64,000 nucleotides of DNA from Stenotrophomonas rhizophila (GCF_007667275.1 NZ_VDQT01000002.1:744001-808000), one strand, 5' to 3'. Shown: positions 7,282 through 17,625, counted from the stretch's first letter. Translations and numbers: made by a program. Notes: generated by a model not told the origin, from the sequence alone.

Positions 7282-10200
7282 GTGCGCCGCTTCAATCTTT
7301 CCGAATGGGCGCTGGGCAACCGCGCGCTGGTGCTGTTTGCCATGCTCGCCTTCGCCATCATCGGCGCCTGGTCGTACAAACACCTGGGCCAGTCCGAGGA
7401 TCCGCCGTTCACCTTCAAGGTGATGGTGGTGCGCACGATGTGGCCGGGCGCAACCGCCGAGCAGGTCTCGCGGCAGGTCACCGAGCCGATCGAAAAGGCG
7501 CTGCTCAATACCGGGCAGTACGAATTCATCCGCTCGTACTCGCGTCCGGGCGAATCGCAGGTGATCTTCGCGGCCAAGGACAGCCTGCGCTCGAAGGCGA
7601 TCCCGGAGCTGTGGTACCAGGTGCGCAAGCGCGTGGGCGACATCAAGCCGAACCTGCCGCGCGAAATCGTCGGCCCGTTCTTCAATGACGAGTTCGGCGA
7701 CACCTTCGGCAACATCTACGCGCTTACCGGGCAGGGCTTCGACTACGCGGTGATGCGCGACTACGCCGACCGCATCCAGCTGGAACTGCAGCGGGTGCCG
7801 GACGTGGGCAAGATCGAGCTGGAAGGCCTCCAGGACGAGAAGGTCTGGATCGAGTTGTCCAACACCAAGCTGGCCACGCTGGGCGTGTCGCTGCAGCAGG
7901 TGCAGCAGGCGCTGGCCGACCAGAATGCGATTGCCGCCACCAGCTTCTTCGAAACCCCCACCGACCGCGTGCAGCTGCGCGTGACCGGGCAGTTCCAGAG
8001 CGTGGACGACATCCGCCGCTTCCCGATCCAGGCCGGCGACCGCACCGTGCACCTGGGCGACATCGCCGAGGTCAAGCGCGGCTTCGCCGACCCGGCGTCG
8101 CCGAAGATGCGCTTCATGGGCGAGGATGCCATCGGCATCGCGGTGGCGATGAAGGATGGCGGCGACATCCTGAAGCTGGGGACCACCCTGGATGCCGAGT
8201 TCGAACGCCTGCAGAAGACGCTGCCCGCCGGCATGCAGCTGCGCAAGGTCTCCGACCAGCCGCATGCGGTGGAAGAATCGGTCGGCGAGTTCGTGCAGGT
8301 GCTGACCGAAGCGGTGGTGATCGTGCTGCTGGTCAGCTTCTTCTCGCTGGGCCTGCGCACCGGCCTGGTGGTGGGGGTGACCATTCCGCTGGTGCTGGCG
8401 ATGACGTTCTTCGTCATGCACTACTTTGACATCGGCCTGCACAAGATCTCGCTGGGCGCGCTGGTGTTGGCGCTGGGCCTGCTGGTGGACGATGCGATCA
8501 TCGCGGTGGAGATGATGGCCACCAAGATGGAGCAGGGCTACGACCGCCTGCGCGCGGCCAGCTTTGCGTGGGAAAGCACGGCCTTCCCGATGCTCACCGG
8601 TACGCTGATCACCGCCGCCGGCTTCCTGCCGATTGCGACTGCTGCGTCCAGCACCGGTGAATACACCCGCTCGCTGTTCCAGGTGGTGACCATCGCACTG
8701 GTGGTGTCGTGGATCGCGGCGGTGCTGTTCATTCCCTACCTGGGCGACAAGATGCTGCCGGACCTGTTCAATCCGCAGCCGCCCAAGCCGGGCAGCTTCG
8801 CCGCGCGCTGGCACGCCCGCCGCACGGCGTGGGGCGAGCGCTTCCCGGCGCTGGCACGCTGGATCGTGCCCAAGCAGCACGCGCACGACCACGACCCGTA
8901 CCAGCGCCCGTTCTACACCCGGTTCCGGCGCTTCCTGGATACCTGCCTGCGCCATCGCTGGTGGGTGATCGGTGCCACCGCGGCGCTGTTCGTGTTCTCG
9001 CTGCTGATCTTCCGCTTCGTGCCGCAGCAGTTCTTCCCGGATTCGACCCGGCCGGAGCTGATGGTGGACATCGAGCTGGCCGAGGGTGCATCGCTGGAAG
9101 CTACCCGGGCGCAGGCGACGAAGCTGGAAAAGCTGCTGCATGGCCGTGAGGGAATCAGCAACTACGTGGCCTACGTGGGCACCGGTTCGCCGCGCTTCTA
9201 CCTGCCGCTTGACCAGCAGCTGCCCGCCACCAACTTCTCGCAGTTCGTGGTACTGACCGAGAACGCCGAAGCGCGCGAGGCCACGCGCGACTGGCTGATC
9301 AAGGAGGTCATCCCGCAGTTCACCGACGTGCAGATGCGCGTGACCCGGCTGGAGAACGGCCCGCCGGTGGGCTACCCGGTGCAGATGCGCATCTCCGGCG
9401 AGCACATCGACCAGGTGCAGGCGATCGCGCGCCAGGTGCAGGCCAAGGTGCGCGAGAACCCGCACGTGATCAACGTTAACCTGGACTGGAGCGAGCCGAG
9501 CAAGGTGGTGCGGCTGGTGATCGACCAGGACCGTGCGCGCGCGCTGGGCGTGAGCAGTGCGCAGGTGAGCCAGCTGCTGGGTACGTCGCTGTCGGGCATG
9601 AGCGTGAGCACGTACCGCGAGGGCAACCGCCTGATCGAGATGCTGCTGCGCGGCCCGGAAAACGAGCGGGTGCGGCTGGACATGCTGGGCAGCCTGGCGA
9701 TTCCGACCGCCAGCGGCACCTCGGTGACGCTGTCGCAGGTGGCACGGCTGGAGTATGTGTTCGAAGACGGCATCATCTGGCACCGCAACCGGCTGCCGAC
9801 GGTGACCGTGCGCGCCGACGTCGGCGACGCCACGCAGCCACTGGACGTGGTGCAGCAGATCCTACCGACGCTGGACGGCATCCGTGCCGACCTGCCGTCG
9901 GGGTACCTGCTGGAGACCGGCGGCACGGTGGAGGATTCGGCGCGCGGACAGGATTCGATCAAGGCCGGCATGCCGCTGTTCCTGATCGTGGTGGCGACGT
10001 TGCTGATGCTGCAGCTGCGCAGTTTCTCGCGCGCGGCGATGGTGCTGGTGACGGCGCCGCTGGGCATCATCGGGGCTACGCTTTTCCTGCTGCTGTTCCG
10101 CGCACCGTTCGGCTTCGTGGCCCTGCTCGGCACGATCGCGCTGGCCGGCATGATCATGCGCAATTCGGTGATCCTGATCGACCAGATCCAGCAGGACATC

Positions 10201-10440
10201 GACGCCGGGCATGACCGCTGGCACGCGATCATCGATGCGACGGTGCGCCGTTTCCGCCCGATCGTGCTCACCGCGCTGGCGGCGGTGCTGGCGATGATTC
10301 CGCTGTCGCGCAGTGCGTTCTACGGCTCGATGGCGATTTCGATCATGGGCGGGCTGATCGTCGGCACCGTGCTGACCCTGGTGTTCCTGCCGGCACTGTA
10401 TGCCGCCTGGTTCCGGGTGAAACCGGGCGAGGCGGAATGA
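7282..10440 (+). CDS. smeP: RND multidrug efflux transporter, inner-membrane pump (SmeP)
   Basis: Proton-driven RND pump of 1052 residues, a normal length for the family. It has twelve expected membrane segments, two large periplasmic loops, and the proton-relay pair in transmembrane helix 4 (GLLVDDAIIAVEMM). The start is GTG 7282, 4 bp after smeO. In S. maltophilia SmeOP-TolC is reported to export nalidixic acid, doxycycline, aminoglycosides, macrolides, CCCP, crystal violet and SDS; that spectrum is literature knowledge for the orthologue, not read from this sequence. A strong hairpin follows 10 bp after the stop. Confidence 0.94.
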   Translation: MRRFNLSEWALGNRALVLFAMLAFAIIGAWSYKHLGQSEDPPFTFKVMVVRTMWPGATAEQVSRQVTEPIEKALLNTGQYEFIRSYSRPGESQVIFAAKDSLRSKAIPELWYQVRKRVGDIKPNLPREIVGPFFNDEFGDTFGNIYALTGQGFDYAVMRDYADRIQLELQRVPDVGKIELEGLQDEKVWIELSNTKLATLGVSLQQVQQALADQNAIAATSFFETPTDRVQLRVTGQFQSVDDIRRFPIQAGDRTVHLGDIAEVKRGFADPASPKMRFMGEDAIGIAVAMKDGGDILKLGTTLDAEFERLQKTLPAGMQLRKVSDQPHAVEESVGEFVQVLTEAVVIVLLVSFFSLGLRTGLVVGVTIPLVLAMTFFVMHYFDIGLHKISLGALVLALGLLVDDAIIAVEMMATKMEQGYDRLRAASFAWESTAFPMLTGTLITAAGFLPIATAASSTGEYTRSLFQVVTIALVVSWIAAVLFIPYLGDKMLPDLFNPQPPKPGSFAARWHARRTAWGERFPALARWIVPKQHAHDHDPYQRPFYTRFRRFLDTCLRHRWWVIGATAALFVFSLLIFRFVPQQFFPDSTRPELMVDIELAEGASLEATRAQATKLEKLLHGREGISNYVAYVGTGSPRFYLPLDQQLPATNFSQFVVLTENAEAREATRDWLIKEVIPQFTDVQMRVTRLENGPPVGYPVQMRISGEHIDQVQAIARQVQAKVRENPHVINVNLDWSEPSKVVRLVIDQDRARALGVSSAQVSQLLGTSLSGMSVSTYREGNRLIEMLLRGPENERVRLDMLGSLAIPTASGTSVTLSQVARLEYVFEDGIIWHRNRLPTVTVRADVGDATQPLDVVQQILPTLDGIRADLPSGYLLETGGTVEDSARGQDSIKAGMPLFLIVVATLLMLQLRSFSRAAMVLVTAPLGIIGATLFLLLFRAPFGFVALLGTIALAGMIMRNSVILIDQIQQDIDAGHDRWHAIIDATVRRFRPIVLTALAAVLAMIPLSRSAFYGSMAISIMGGLIVGTVLTLVFLPALYAAWFRVKPGEAE

Positions 10441-10450
10441 AACTACGCCG

Positions 10451-10474
10451 ACGGCGCCGCAGATGCGGCGCCGT
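10451..10474 (+). terminator. Hairpin after smeP, probable transcription end
   Basis: ACGGCGCCGC and GCGGCGCCGT pair perfectly over 10 bp around AGAT, 10 bp past the smeP stop. The T-run is very short, so it may be a weak terminator or an RNA-stabilising 3' structure. Apart from this hairpin and the REP-like copy at 10628-10650, I see no gene in 10475-10708. Confidence 0.65.
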
Positions 10475-10627
10475 TGAATCGCCTGGATCCCTGGCGCTGC
10501 AGACGGGGTAGGGGCGGTTTCCAGACGACCGCCGACGCAGGTGGTCGGTGCTTTGACGCATGGACCCTTTCGGGGACGCGCTCTTCGTTTGGGGTCATGC
10601 GTTACCGGGCGTTGCGCGGTTACGTGC

Positions 10628-10650
10628 GGTCGTTCGGGAACCGACCCTAC
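10628..10650 (-). repeat. Divergent GTAG-type REP between smeP and leuB
   Basis: On the minus strand this reads GTAG followed by GGTCGGT and ACGACC arms around TTCCCGA. It sits between the 3' ends of smeP (plus) and leuB (minus). A related stretch (ATGCGTTACCGG followed by CGTTCGGGAACC) recurs near 22850-22893. Confidence 0.55.
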
Positions 10651-10708
10651 CGAGTCGGTGTCCCGTGAAACGCAACACGCTACACGCCATGCGTGCGGCG
10701 GGCCGCTC

Positions 10709-11770
10709 TCAGCCCAACCGCGCCAGCACCGCGTCGGTGGCCTGCGTGGTGCTCACCGCCTGGCCCTTCGCAGCCAAGTCAGCAGTAAACACCCCGTCAT
10801 CCAACGCCGCATGTACGGCCGCTTCCACGGCGGCGGCTTCAGCTTCCAACCCCAACGAATGGCGCAGCAGCATCGCGGCGCTGAAGATCGTGGCGTAGGG
10901 GTTGGCGATGCCCTTGCCGGCGATGTCCGGTGCCGAGCCGTGGATCGGCTCGTAGATGCCCACCGCACCGGGCTCGCCCAGCGACGCCGACGGCAGCAGG
11001 CCCAGCGAGCCTGCCAGCATCGAGGCTTCGTCGGTGAGGATGTCACCGAACATGTTCTCGGTCACGATCACGTCGTACTCGCGCGGCTTGGCCAGCAGGT
11101 GCATGGCCATCGAATCGACCAGCTGGTGCTCCAGCGCGACCTCCGGGAATTCCTCGCGCCCGATCCGCGTCGCCACGTCGCGCCACAGGCGCGAGGTTTC
11201 CAGCACGTTCGCCTTGTCCACCGAAGTGACCTTGCCGCGCCGCTGCCGTGCCAGCCGGAACGCACTGCGCAGCACCCGCTCGATCTCACCCACGCTGTAG
11301 CTGCACAGGTCGCTGGCGGTGTCGGCGGTGCGGGTCTTTTCGCCGAAGTAAATGCCGCCGGTGAGCTCGCGCACCACCACGAAGTCCACGCCCTCGAGCA
11401 GCTCGGCCTTGATCGGCGACGCTCCCAGCGCCGCCGGATGGGTACGCACCGGGCGCAGGTTGGCATACAGGCCCAGCGCCTTGCGAATGGCCAGCAGGCC
11501 CTGCTCCGGACGCACCTTGGCGTTCGGGTCGGACCACTTCGGGCCGCCGACCGCACCGAGCAGGATCGCGTTGGCGCCGCGGCAGGCCTTGAGCGTGGCC
11601 GCCGGGAGCGGTTCGCCGTGACGGTCGATGGCGATGCCACCGATGTCGTGTTCGCTGAAATGGAAGGTGTGGGCAAAGCGCTCGGCCACCGATTTCAACA
11701 CCGCCACCGCCGAGGCGGCGACCTCGGGACCGATGCCATCACCAGGCAATACGACAATCTCAGCGTGCAT
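10709..11770 (-). CDS. leuB: 3-isopropylmalate dehydrogenase
   Basis: NAD-dependent oxidative decarboxylation of 3-isopropylmalate, the third step of leucine synthesis. The protein has 353 residues, starting [17 protein letters not shown]. The family signature is visible as [18 protein letters not shown], and substrate-binding arginines lie in the [15 protein letters not shown] region (here [15 protein letters not shown]). Start ATG 11770 overlaps the end of leuD by 11 bp, showing translational coupling. It is the last gene of the leftward ilv-leu cluster. Confidence 0.96.
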   Translation of the reverse strand: MHAEIVVLPGDGIGPEVAASAVAVLKSVAERFAHTFHFSEHDIGGIAIDRHGEPLPAATLKACRGANAILLGAVGGPKWSDPNAKVRPEQGLLAIRKALGLYANLRPVRTHPAALGASPIKAELLEGVDFVVVRELTGGIYFGEKTRTADTASDLCSYSVGEIERVLRSAFRLARQRRGKVTSVDKANVLETSRLWRDVATRIGREEFPEVALEHQLVDSMAMHLLAKPREYDVIVTENMFGDILTDEASMLAGSLGLLPSASLGEPGAVGIYEPIHGSAPDIAGKGIANPYATIFSAAMLLRHSLGLEAEAAAVEAAVHAALDDGVFTADLAAKGQAVSTTQATDAVLARLG

Positions 11771-12338
11771 GTTCACTCTCGTAACGTTCGATTTCAGGGG
11801 TACGACCCAACAGATACCCCAACTGGTCCACGCCTTCCAGCAGGCAGGTCTGCGAGAAGCCGTCCAGCGGGAAGGCATACACGCGGCCGTCGGGCGTGCG
11901 CAGTTCGCGTGCTGCGATGTCGATGGTCAGCTCGTCATCCGGCCGCTGCATCAGGGTCTGCACGTCGGCTTCGTCCAGCACGATCGGCAGCAGGCCGTTC
12001 TTCAGCGCGTTGCCGCGGAAGATATCGGCGATCTCGCTGCTGACGATGGCGCGCAGGCCCAGGTCGGCCAGCGCCCACGGCGCATGTTCGCGCGAGGATC
12101 CACAGCCGAAGTTGCGCCCGGCCAGCAGGATGCTGCGGCCGGCATTGTGTGGCTGGTTGAAGGCGAAGCCCGGGTTCGGGGTACCGTCGGCCTGCCAGCG
12201 CCAGTCGTTGAAGGCGTGCTTGCCGAGGCCCGCGCGTTCGGTGGTGGACAGGAACCGCGCCGGAATGATCTGGTCGGTGTCGATGTTGGTCTCGCGCAGC
12301 ACCACGCTGGTCGAGGACAGGGTGCGGACGCCGCTCAT
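11760..12338 (-). CDS. leuD: 3-isopropylmalate dehydratase, small subunit
   Basis: Small subunit (192 residues) of isopropylmalate isomerase, which together with LeuC converts 2- to 3-isopropylmalate. Visible signatures are [13 protein letters not shown] at the N-terminus and the swivelling-domain motif [17 protein letters not shown]. Its ATG overlaps the TGA of leuC by one base, and its end overlaps leuB by 11 bp. The C-terminus ([11 protein letters not shown]) is slightly short compared with enteric LeuD, but all core blocks are present. Confidence 0.96.
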   Translation of the reverse strand: MSGVRTLSSTSVVLRETNIDTDQIIPARFLSTTERAGLGKHAFNDWRWQADGTPNPGFAFNQPHNAGRSILLAGRNFGCGSSREHAPWALADLGLRAIVSSEIADIFRGNALKNGLLPIVLDEADVQTLMQRPDDELTIDIAARELRTPDGRVYAFPLDGFSQTCLLEGVDQLGYLLGRTPEIERYESEHAR

Positions 12339-13759
12339 CAGGCCACCTCCTGCGCGGCATACAGTTCACGCGGGTCGGCCACGCGGCCGTTCACCGCCGC
12401 CCAGGCGGCGGTCATCGGCGACGCCAGCAGGGTGCGCGACCCCGGGCCCTGGCGACCTTCGAAATTGCGGTTGCTGGTGCTCACCGCCAGCTGGCCGGGC
12501 GCGACAAGGTCGCCGTTCATGGCAATGCACATCGAGCAGCCTGGTTCGCGCCATTCGGCGCCGGCCGCGCGCACGATCGCATCGATGCCCTCCGCTTCGG
12601 CCTGGCGCTTGACGATCTCCGAGCCCGGCACCACCAGCATGCGCACGCCGTCGGCGATGCGGCGGCCCTGCAGCACCTGCGCCACCTCGCGCATGTCGCT
12701 CAGCCGGCCATTGGTGCAGGAGCCGACGAACACCACGTCCACCGGGGTGCCGGCCAGGGTCTGCCCGGCGCGGAAGTGCATGTAGTCCAGGCCCTTCTGG
12801 TCGGCCGCATCGTTGGCCGCCGGAATCGGCGCGTCCACCGCGATGGCGGTACCCGGATGGGTGCCCCAGGTCAGGGTGGGGCGGATGTCGGCCGCGTCGA
12901 TGTGCACTTCGCTGTCGAAGCGCGCGCCGGCATCGCTGCGCAGCTGCGTCCACTGCGCTACGGCAACATCGAACTCAACGCCCTTGGGCCCGCGCGGAGT
13001 GTTGGCCACCCAGTCGAAGGTGACCTGGTCGGGCGCGACCATGCCGGCGCGCGCGCCGGCCTCGATCGACATGTTGCACAGGGTCATGCGCTGCTCCATG
13101 TCCATCGCCGTGATCGCGCTGCCACGGAACTCCAGCACATGGCCGGTGCCGCCGTTGACGCCGATCACGCCGATGATGTGCAGCACTACATCCTTGGCAC
13201 CCACGCCCGGCGCCAGCGTGCCGTCCACGGTGATCGCCATGGTCTTCGCTTTGCGCTGCAGCAGGCACTGGGTGGCCAGCACGTGGCCCACTTCACTGGT
13301 GCCGATGCCGAACGCCAGCGCGCCGAACGCCCCGTGGGTGGAGGTATGGCTGTCGCCGCAGACAATGGTCATGCCCGGTTGGGTGAAGCCCTGTTCCGGG
13401 GCGATCACGTGCACGATGCCGCGGCTGGCCGACTGCAGGTCGAACAGCTCGATGCCATGCTCGCCGCAGTTGCGCGCCAGCATGGCCACCTGGGCTTCGG
13501 AGGCGGCGCTGGCGTACGGCAGCTTGCCGTCGGCCCCGGCCGGCAGGGTCGGGGTGGAGTGGTCCATGGTCGCCTTGGTCCGGTCCGGACGGCGCGGGGA
13601 GAGGCCGCGCTCGCGCAGTTCGGTGAAGGCCTGCGGCGAGGTCACTTCGTGGATCAGGTGCAGGTCGATGTACAGCACGGCGGGCGCGCTGTCCGATTCG
13701 GGCACGACCACGTGGGTGTCCCACAGTTTGTCGTACAGGGTGCGGGGAGCTGGGGTCAT
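12338..13759 (-). CDS. leuC: 3-isopropylmalate dehydratase, large subunit
   Basis: Aconitase-family large subunit of 473 residues carrying the [4Fe-4S] cluster. Cluster cysteines are in GSCTNGR and in GCSMCIAMN; the conserved [13 protein letters not shown] loop is also present. Start ATG 13759 ([18 protein letters not shown]) matches the usual LeuC N-terminus. It is coupled to leuD by a TGATG overlap. The methyltransferase gene ends 46 bp upstream, leaving room for a secondary promoter or ribosome-binding site. Confidence 0.97.
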   Translation of the reverse strand: MTPAPRTLYDKLWDTHVVVPESDSAPAVLYIDLHLIHEVTSPQAFTELRERGLSPRRPDRTKATMDHSTPTLPAGADGKLPYASAASEAQVAMLARNCGEHGIELFDLQSASRGIVHVIAPEQGFTQPGMTIVCGDSHTSTHGAFGALAFGIGTSEVGHVLATQCLLQRKAKTMAITVDGTLAPGVGAKDVVLHIIGVIGVNGGTGHVLEFRGSAITAMDMEQRMTLCNMSIEAGARAGMVAPDQVTFDWVANTPRGPKGVEFDVAVAQWTQLRSDAGARFDSEVHIDAADIRPTLTWGTHPGTAIAVDAPIPAANDAADQKGLDYMHFRAGQTLAGTPVDVVFVGSCTNGRLSDMREVAQVLQGRRIADGVRMLVVPGSEIVKRQAEAEGIDAIVRAAGAEWREPGCSMCIAMNGDLVAPGQLAVSTSNRNFEGRQGPGSRTLLASPMTAAWAAVNGRVADPRELYAAQEVA

Positions 13760-13805
13760 GGAATGGCCTTGCTGTGGTTCATGTGACAAGTCTTTTAACT
13801 GTGTA

Positions 13806-14588
13806 TCAGAAGGTGCGCAGCCGCGCATCGAAACGCAGCCGCACGTAGTCGGCGGTCCACTGGCCATGCGCGTCGCGCTGGCTCGGCGTCAGCAGCGCCA
13901 CGCTGTCGTCGAGGACGCGCTGGCGCTGCACGGCGTCCAGTCCCGCCAGGAACGGCGCGGCGAAGGTGCGCAGCCAGCCGTGCATGCCGGTGGGCAGGAC
14001 GGTAGGGCGCGCCATTGATTCGATGTGGCGCACCTGGAAGCCGTGCGCGCGCAGGCGCTCGGCGTACTCGTCCTGGTCGGGGAAGTACCACGGAAACGCC
14101 GGCACCGCATGGCCGTTGCTGCACAACGCGGCCTGCAGCGCGCTGGTGATGGTGGCCACGTTGCCCTGGCCGCCCATCTCCGCCACGAAGCGGCCGCCGG
14201 GACGCAGCGCACGCCGCACGCCGTCGATCACCTTGTCCGGTTCGCGCATCCAATGCAGTGCGGCGTTGCTGAACACCGCATCGAAGCGGCGTTCGAAGGT
14301 CATCGCATGGGCGTCCATCAGCTGGGCGTCGATGCCGCGCGCGCGGGCGGCGCCGATCAGCTCGGGCGAGCTGTCCACGCCGGTCACATGCGCACCGCTG
14401 AGCGCAAGGTCGAAGCTCAGCACGCCATCGCCGCAGCCCAGGTCGAGGATCCGCTCGCCGCGCTGCGGGTCGAGCAGGCGCGCCACCGCGCCGCCGAGCA
14501 GCGGCACGAAGCCGGCGTCGATGGCGTAGTCGTGCGCGTTCCAGGTCTGGGAGGCGTCGGCGGTGTACGGGCTGTCGAAGGCGCTCAT
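13806..14588 (-). CDS. Class I SAM-dependent methyltransferase (trans-aconitate 2-methyltransferase-like)
   Basis: A class I methyltransferase of 260 residues. The SAM loop is [12 protein letters not shown], followed by [18 protein letters not shown] and [13 protein letters not shown], a set resembling trans-aconitate methyltransferases and UbiE-like proteins. The substrate cannot be named from sequence. It lies between leuA (8 bp upstream) and leuC (46 bp downstream) on the same strand, so it is probably co-transcribed. A role in handling an aconitate-like or isopropylmalate-like side product would fit the context (enteric Tam can methylate trans-aconitate), but this is inference. Confidence 0.82.
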   Translation of the reverse strand: MSAFDSPYTADASQTWNAHDYAIDAGFVPLLGGAVARLLDPQRGERILDLGCGDGVLSFDLALSGAHVTGVDSSPELIGAARARGIDAQLMDAHAMTFERRFDAVFSNAALHWMREPDKVIDGVRRALRPGGRFVAEMGGQGNVATITSALQAALCSNGHAVPAFPWYFPDQDEYAERLRAHGFQVRHIESMARPTVLPTGMHGWLRTFAAPFLAGLDAVQRQRVLDDSVALLTPSQRDAHGQWTADYVRLRFDARLRTF

Positions 14589-14596
14589 GGGATTCC

Positions 14597-16150
14597 TCAG
14601 GCGGCGGCGGTGGCCGCGGGTTGTTCGGCGCTGGCGTGGCGCTGGCGCAGCAGGCGGTTGGCTACGTCCAGCCAGGCCAGCGCGGACGCTTCGATGATGT
14701 CGCGGCTGGTGCCGGTACCCTCGTATTCGACGCCGTCGTGGCGCACGCTCAGGTTGGCTTCGCCGCGCGCGTCGGCGCCGATGCCCACGCTGTGCACGTG
14801 GTAGCTGTCCAGCATCAGCTGCACGCCGGTGGCGGCCGACAGCGCGCCGAACAGGGCGTCCACCGGGCCGTCGCCCTGCGCGGTTTCGGCCACGCGGTTG
14901 CCGTCTGGGTCGGACAACTCGACCAGCGCATTGGCGCGGCTGCCGACGTCGCTGATGGTCATCGAGGCCAGGCGGTACCCGTTCTGGGTGGAGCTGCCCT
15001 GCATCAACACCTGCAGGTCGGCGTCGGTGACCACGCGCTGCTGCTCGCACAGGGCCTTGAACTGCTCGAATACCAGCTTCAGCTCTTCCTCCTCCAGCCA
15101 GAAGCCCAGGGCACGCAGGCGCGCTTCTACCGCAGCCCGACCGCTGTGGCGGCCCAGCACCATCTGCGAGTTTTCCCAGCCCACGTCCTCCGGGCGCATG
15201 ATTTCGTAGGTGCCGCGGTGGCGCAGCATGCCGTGCTGGTGGATGCCGGACTCGTGCGCGAACGCATTGGCCCCGACGATCGCCTTGTTGCGCTGGACAG
15301 GCATGCCGACCAGACGCTGCAGCAGCTGCGAGGTAGAGACGATGCGCGGGGTATTGATCCGGGTGTCTTCCTCATAGAAGGCGTTGCGCACTTTCAGCAC
15401 CATCGCCAGTTCTTCCAGCGAGCAGTTGCCGGCGCGCTCGCCGATCCCGTTGATGGTGCATTCCACCTGGCGCGCGCCGCCTTCGATGGCGGCCAGCGAG
15501 TTGGCCACGGCCAGGCCCAGGTCGTTGTGGCAGTGCGCACTGAAGATGATGCGGTCGCTGTCGGGAACCCCGGCCATGACCCGCTGGAACATGCCGCGGA
15601 TTTCTTCAGGGGTGGTGAAGCCCACGGTGTCGGGCAGGTTGATGGTGGTGGCGCCGGCGGCGACGGCCACGCGGGCCACCTCGACCAGGAAATCTTCTTC
15701 GGTGCGGGTGGCGTCTTCGGCGGAGAATTCCACATCGTCGATGTAGCTGCGCGCCAGGCTGACATGCTTGTGCACCGATTCCAGTACCTGCTCGCGGCTC
15801 ATGCGCAGCTTGTGCTCGCGGTGCAGCGGGCTGGTCGACAGGAACACGTGCAGGCGGGCGTTGGCGGCCGCGTCCAGGGCCTTGGCCGAGGTCTCGATGT
15901 CGCCGGCCAGGCAGCGCGACAACACGGCCAAGGTCGGGCGGCGCACTTCGCGGCCGATCATCGCCATCGCGTCGCGGTCGGACTGCGAGCTGGCCGGGAA
16001 GCCGGTCTCGATGATGTCCACGCCCAGCTCGTCGAGCGCGCGCGCCATCACCAGCTTCTGCTGCGGGCTCATGCTGCAGCCGGGCGATTGTTCGCCGTCG
16101 CGCAGGGTGGTGTCGAAAATTCGAATTCGGGGGGAGTTGGGCGTATTCAC
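14597..16150 (-). CDS. leuA: 2-isopropylmalate synthase
   Basis: First committed enzyme of leucine synthesis (acetyl-CoA plus 2-ketoisovalerate), 517 residues. Visible are the catalytic [15 protein letters not shown] block, the metal-binding HCHND motif and the C-terminal LeuA dimer/regulatory domain (about residues 370-500), so leucine feedback is expected. The start is GTG 16150, preceded by GAGGAG. It overlaps the TGA of ilvA by 4 bp (GTGA), giving tight coupling between the isoleucine and leucine branches. Confidence 0.95.
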   Translation of the reverse strand: MNTPNSPRIRIFDTTLRDGEQSPGCSMSPQQKLVMARALDELGVDIIETGFPASSQSDRDAMAMIGREVRRPTLAVLSRCLAGDIETSAKALDAAANARLHVFLSTSPLHREHKLRMSREQVLESVHKHVSLARSYIDDVEFSAEDATRTEEDFLVEVARVAVAAGATTINLPDTVGFTTPEEIRGMFQRVMAGVPDSDRIIFSAHCHNDLGLAVANSLAAIEGGARQVECTINGIGERAGNCSLEELAMVLKVRNAFYEEDTRINTPRIVSTSQLLQRLVGMPVQRNKAIVGANAFAHESGIHQHGMLRHRGTYEIMRPEDVGWENSQMVLGRHSGRAAVEARLRALGFWLEEEELKLVFEQFKALCEQQRVVTDADLQVLMQGSSTQNGYRLASMTISDVGSRANALVELSDPDGNRVAETAQGDGPVDALFGALSAATGVQLMLDSYHVHSVGIGADARGEANLSVRHDGVEYEGTGTSRDIIEASALAWLDVANRLLRQRHASAEQPAATAAA

Positions 16151-17244
16151 CAGGAGGTCTCCTCGACGGCAAGGTCGGATGGCAAGGCAGGGGAAGGACG
16201 GACGATGGAATTCGGGGGTGGTGCAAGCACGGTCGGTAGCGGCGGCCGGGTCCGCTCGCTGGCGCGGCGGCGCGGTTTGCGCGGCGCGCGCGGGCGGATG
16301 TCGGCCAGCAGCTGGGCCAGCACCATCGCGTCGATGTTGCCGCCGGAAACCACCGCGCATTTGCGCTTGCCGGCGACGCGGCGGCCGGCGGCCAGCGCCA
16401 GTGCGCCGGCGCCTTCGGCAATGATGTGTTCTTCCAGCGCCAGCCGGACCAGGGTCTCGCGCAGCTCGGCTTCGCGCACGATCACCACGTCATCCAGCAG
16501 CGCACTGCACAGGCGGCGGGTGAGGTTGCCAGGGATTTTCACTTTCACGCCGTCGGCCAGGGTGGCCACCGGTGCGATCTCGCGCGCGTCGCCGCGGATT
16601 GCGCGGGCCATCGAATCGACGCCCTCGACCTGCGCGCCGACGATGCGCACGCCCTGCGACTTCAGCGCCAGCGCGACGCCGGAGGCCAGCCCGCCACCGC
16701 CGATCGGCACGATCACCACGTCCGGCGCAAGTGCGGCCAGTTCGATGCCCAGCGTGCCCTGGCCAGCGATCACGTCGGGATCGTCGAAGGCGGACAGGAA
16801 GCGGTAGCCGTGCTGGTCGGCCAGGGCGCGGGCGAAGGCGTAGGCCTCGTCGTAACTGTGGCCGTGCTGGCGCACGGTCGCGCCCCAGTGCGCGACGCCG
16901 GCGATCTTGGTCGCCGGGGCGCCGTGCGGCATCACCGTGATGGCCGGGATATCCAGCCGGTACGCCGACCACGCCACGCCCTGGGCGTGGTTGCCGGCGG
17001 AAGCGCAGATCACCGGCCGGTCGTCGCCGCGCTCGCGCCCGGCCAGCAGTGCGTTCAAAGCGCCGCGCACCTTGTACGAGCCGGTGCGCTGCAGGTTCTC
17101 CAGCTTCAGCCAGGTGCCGAAACGCTCCGCGTAGTGCAGTGGCGTCGGCGGCAGGAAACGGCGCAGCCGAGCCTGCGCCGCCAGCACGTCGGCGACGCTT
17201 ACGTCGCCTACTTCCGATTCCTGCGGGGCACGGCTAGCCGGCAT
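16147..17244 (-). CDS. ilvA: Threonine dehydratase, short form without ACT regulatory domains
   Basis: PLP-dependent threonine/serine ammonia-lyase of 365 residues that makes 2-ketobutyrate for isoleucine. The PLP lysine is in [13 protein letters not shown] and the phosphate-binding loop is [11 protein letters not shown]. It lacks the C-terminal ACT-like domains of long IlvA and so looks like the catabolic TdcB/IlvA1 form. Instead the last 50 or so residues are Arg/Pro-rich ([20 protein letters not shown]). Its position between ilvM and leuA argues for a biosynthetic role. Loss of the ACT domain suggests it is not inhibited by isoleucine in the usual way. The symbol is given by context; tdcB is an alternative name. 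Confidence 0.88.
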   Translation of the reverse strand: MPASRAPQESEVGDVSVADVLAAQARLRRFLPPTPLHYAERFGTWLKLENLQRTGSYKVRGALNALLAGRERGDDRPVICASAGNHAQGVAWSAYRLDIPAITVMPHGAPATKIAGVAHWGATVRQHGHSYDEAYAFARALADQHGYRFLSAFDDPDVIAGQGTLGIELAALAPDVVIVPIGGGGLASGVALALKSQGVRIVGAQVEGVDSMARAIRGDAREIAPVATLADGVKVKIPGNLTRRLCSALLDDVVIVREAELRETLVRLALEEHIIAEGAGALALAAGRRVAGKRKCAVVSGGNIDAMVLAQLLADIRPRAPRKPRRRASERTRPPLPTVLAPPPNSIVRPSPALPSDLAVEETSW

Positions 17245-17274
17245 GGCTACCCCGGTGCCAGCGGCGGCTATCGG

Positions 17275-17298
17275 GTAGAGCCACGCCCTGCGTGGCTG
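17275..17298 (+). repeat. GTAG-type REP inside the ilv operon, between ilvM and ilvA
   Basis: A perfect copy of the main 24-bp REP (GTAG, AGCCACGC, CCT, GCGTGGCT, G) in the 120-bp gap between ilvM and ilvA, the only wide gap within the first part of the operon. In the mRNA (minus strand) it forms a stable hairpin that could affect mRNA decay or lower expression downstream. Confidence 0.88.
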
Positions 17299-17364
17299 CG
17301 CGGACCACCAGGCCCTCCGGAAGAAGACCCCTCCGTACCGGCACCGGAACCACGGCGCGGGCGT

Positions 17365-17625
17365 TCATACAGTGACTCCAGTACCCGGCTCCAGCGCGCT
17401 GATCCGCACCGAAACACAGTCATAGATCTTCTCGATCTGGCGGCACAGCGTTTCCGGCGGACGGGTGCTGTCCACCACCAGCTGCAGGTGCCAGCGGCCA
17501 TCGTCGGCGGCATTGGGGGCACCCACGATCGCGCGCGGCGCAAAGCCACGGCGTTCGGCCATGCCGATCACGCGCAACAACGCGCCTTCGGCCGGAACCA
17601 GCACCAGGTCAAGCCGGTATTGCAT
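17365..17625 (-). CDS. ilvM: Acetolactate synthase small regulatory subunit (IlvM-like, ACT domain)
   Basis: Small ACT-domain protein of 86 residues, the regulatory partner of the IlvG catalytic subunit. The ACT fold is recognisable from YRLDLVLVPAEGALLRVIGMAERRGFAPRAIVG and the second strand-helix unit LQLVVDSTRPPETLCRQIEKIYDCVSVRI. Start ATG 17625 lies inside the 3' end of ilvG (17-bp overlap), the same coupling seen for ilvG-ilvM in enteric bacteria. Whether it confers valine inhibition cannot be told from sequence. Confidence 0.9.
   Translation of the reverse strand: MQYRLDLVLVPAEGALLRVIGMAERRGFAPRAIVGAPNAADDGRWHLQLVVDSTRPPETLCRQIEKIYDCVSVRISALEPGTGVTV

Noticed and set aside
7069..9783. 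A 904-codon open frame on the minus strand across smeO-smeP
   Set aside because: It is antisense to a clear RND pump gene, rich in His/Arg/Gln, and shows no domain or start context.
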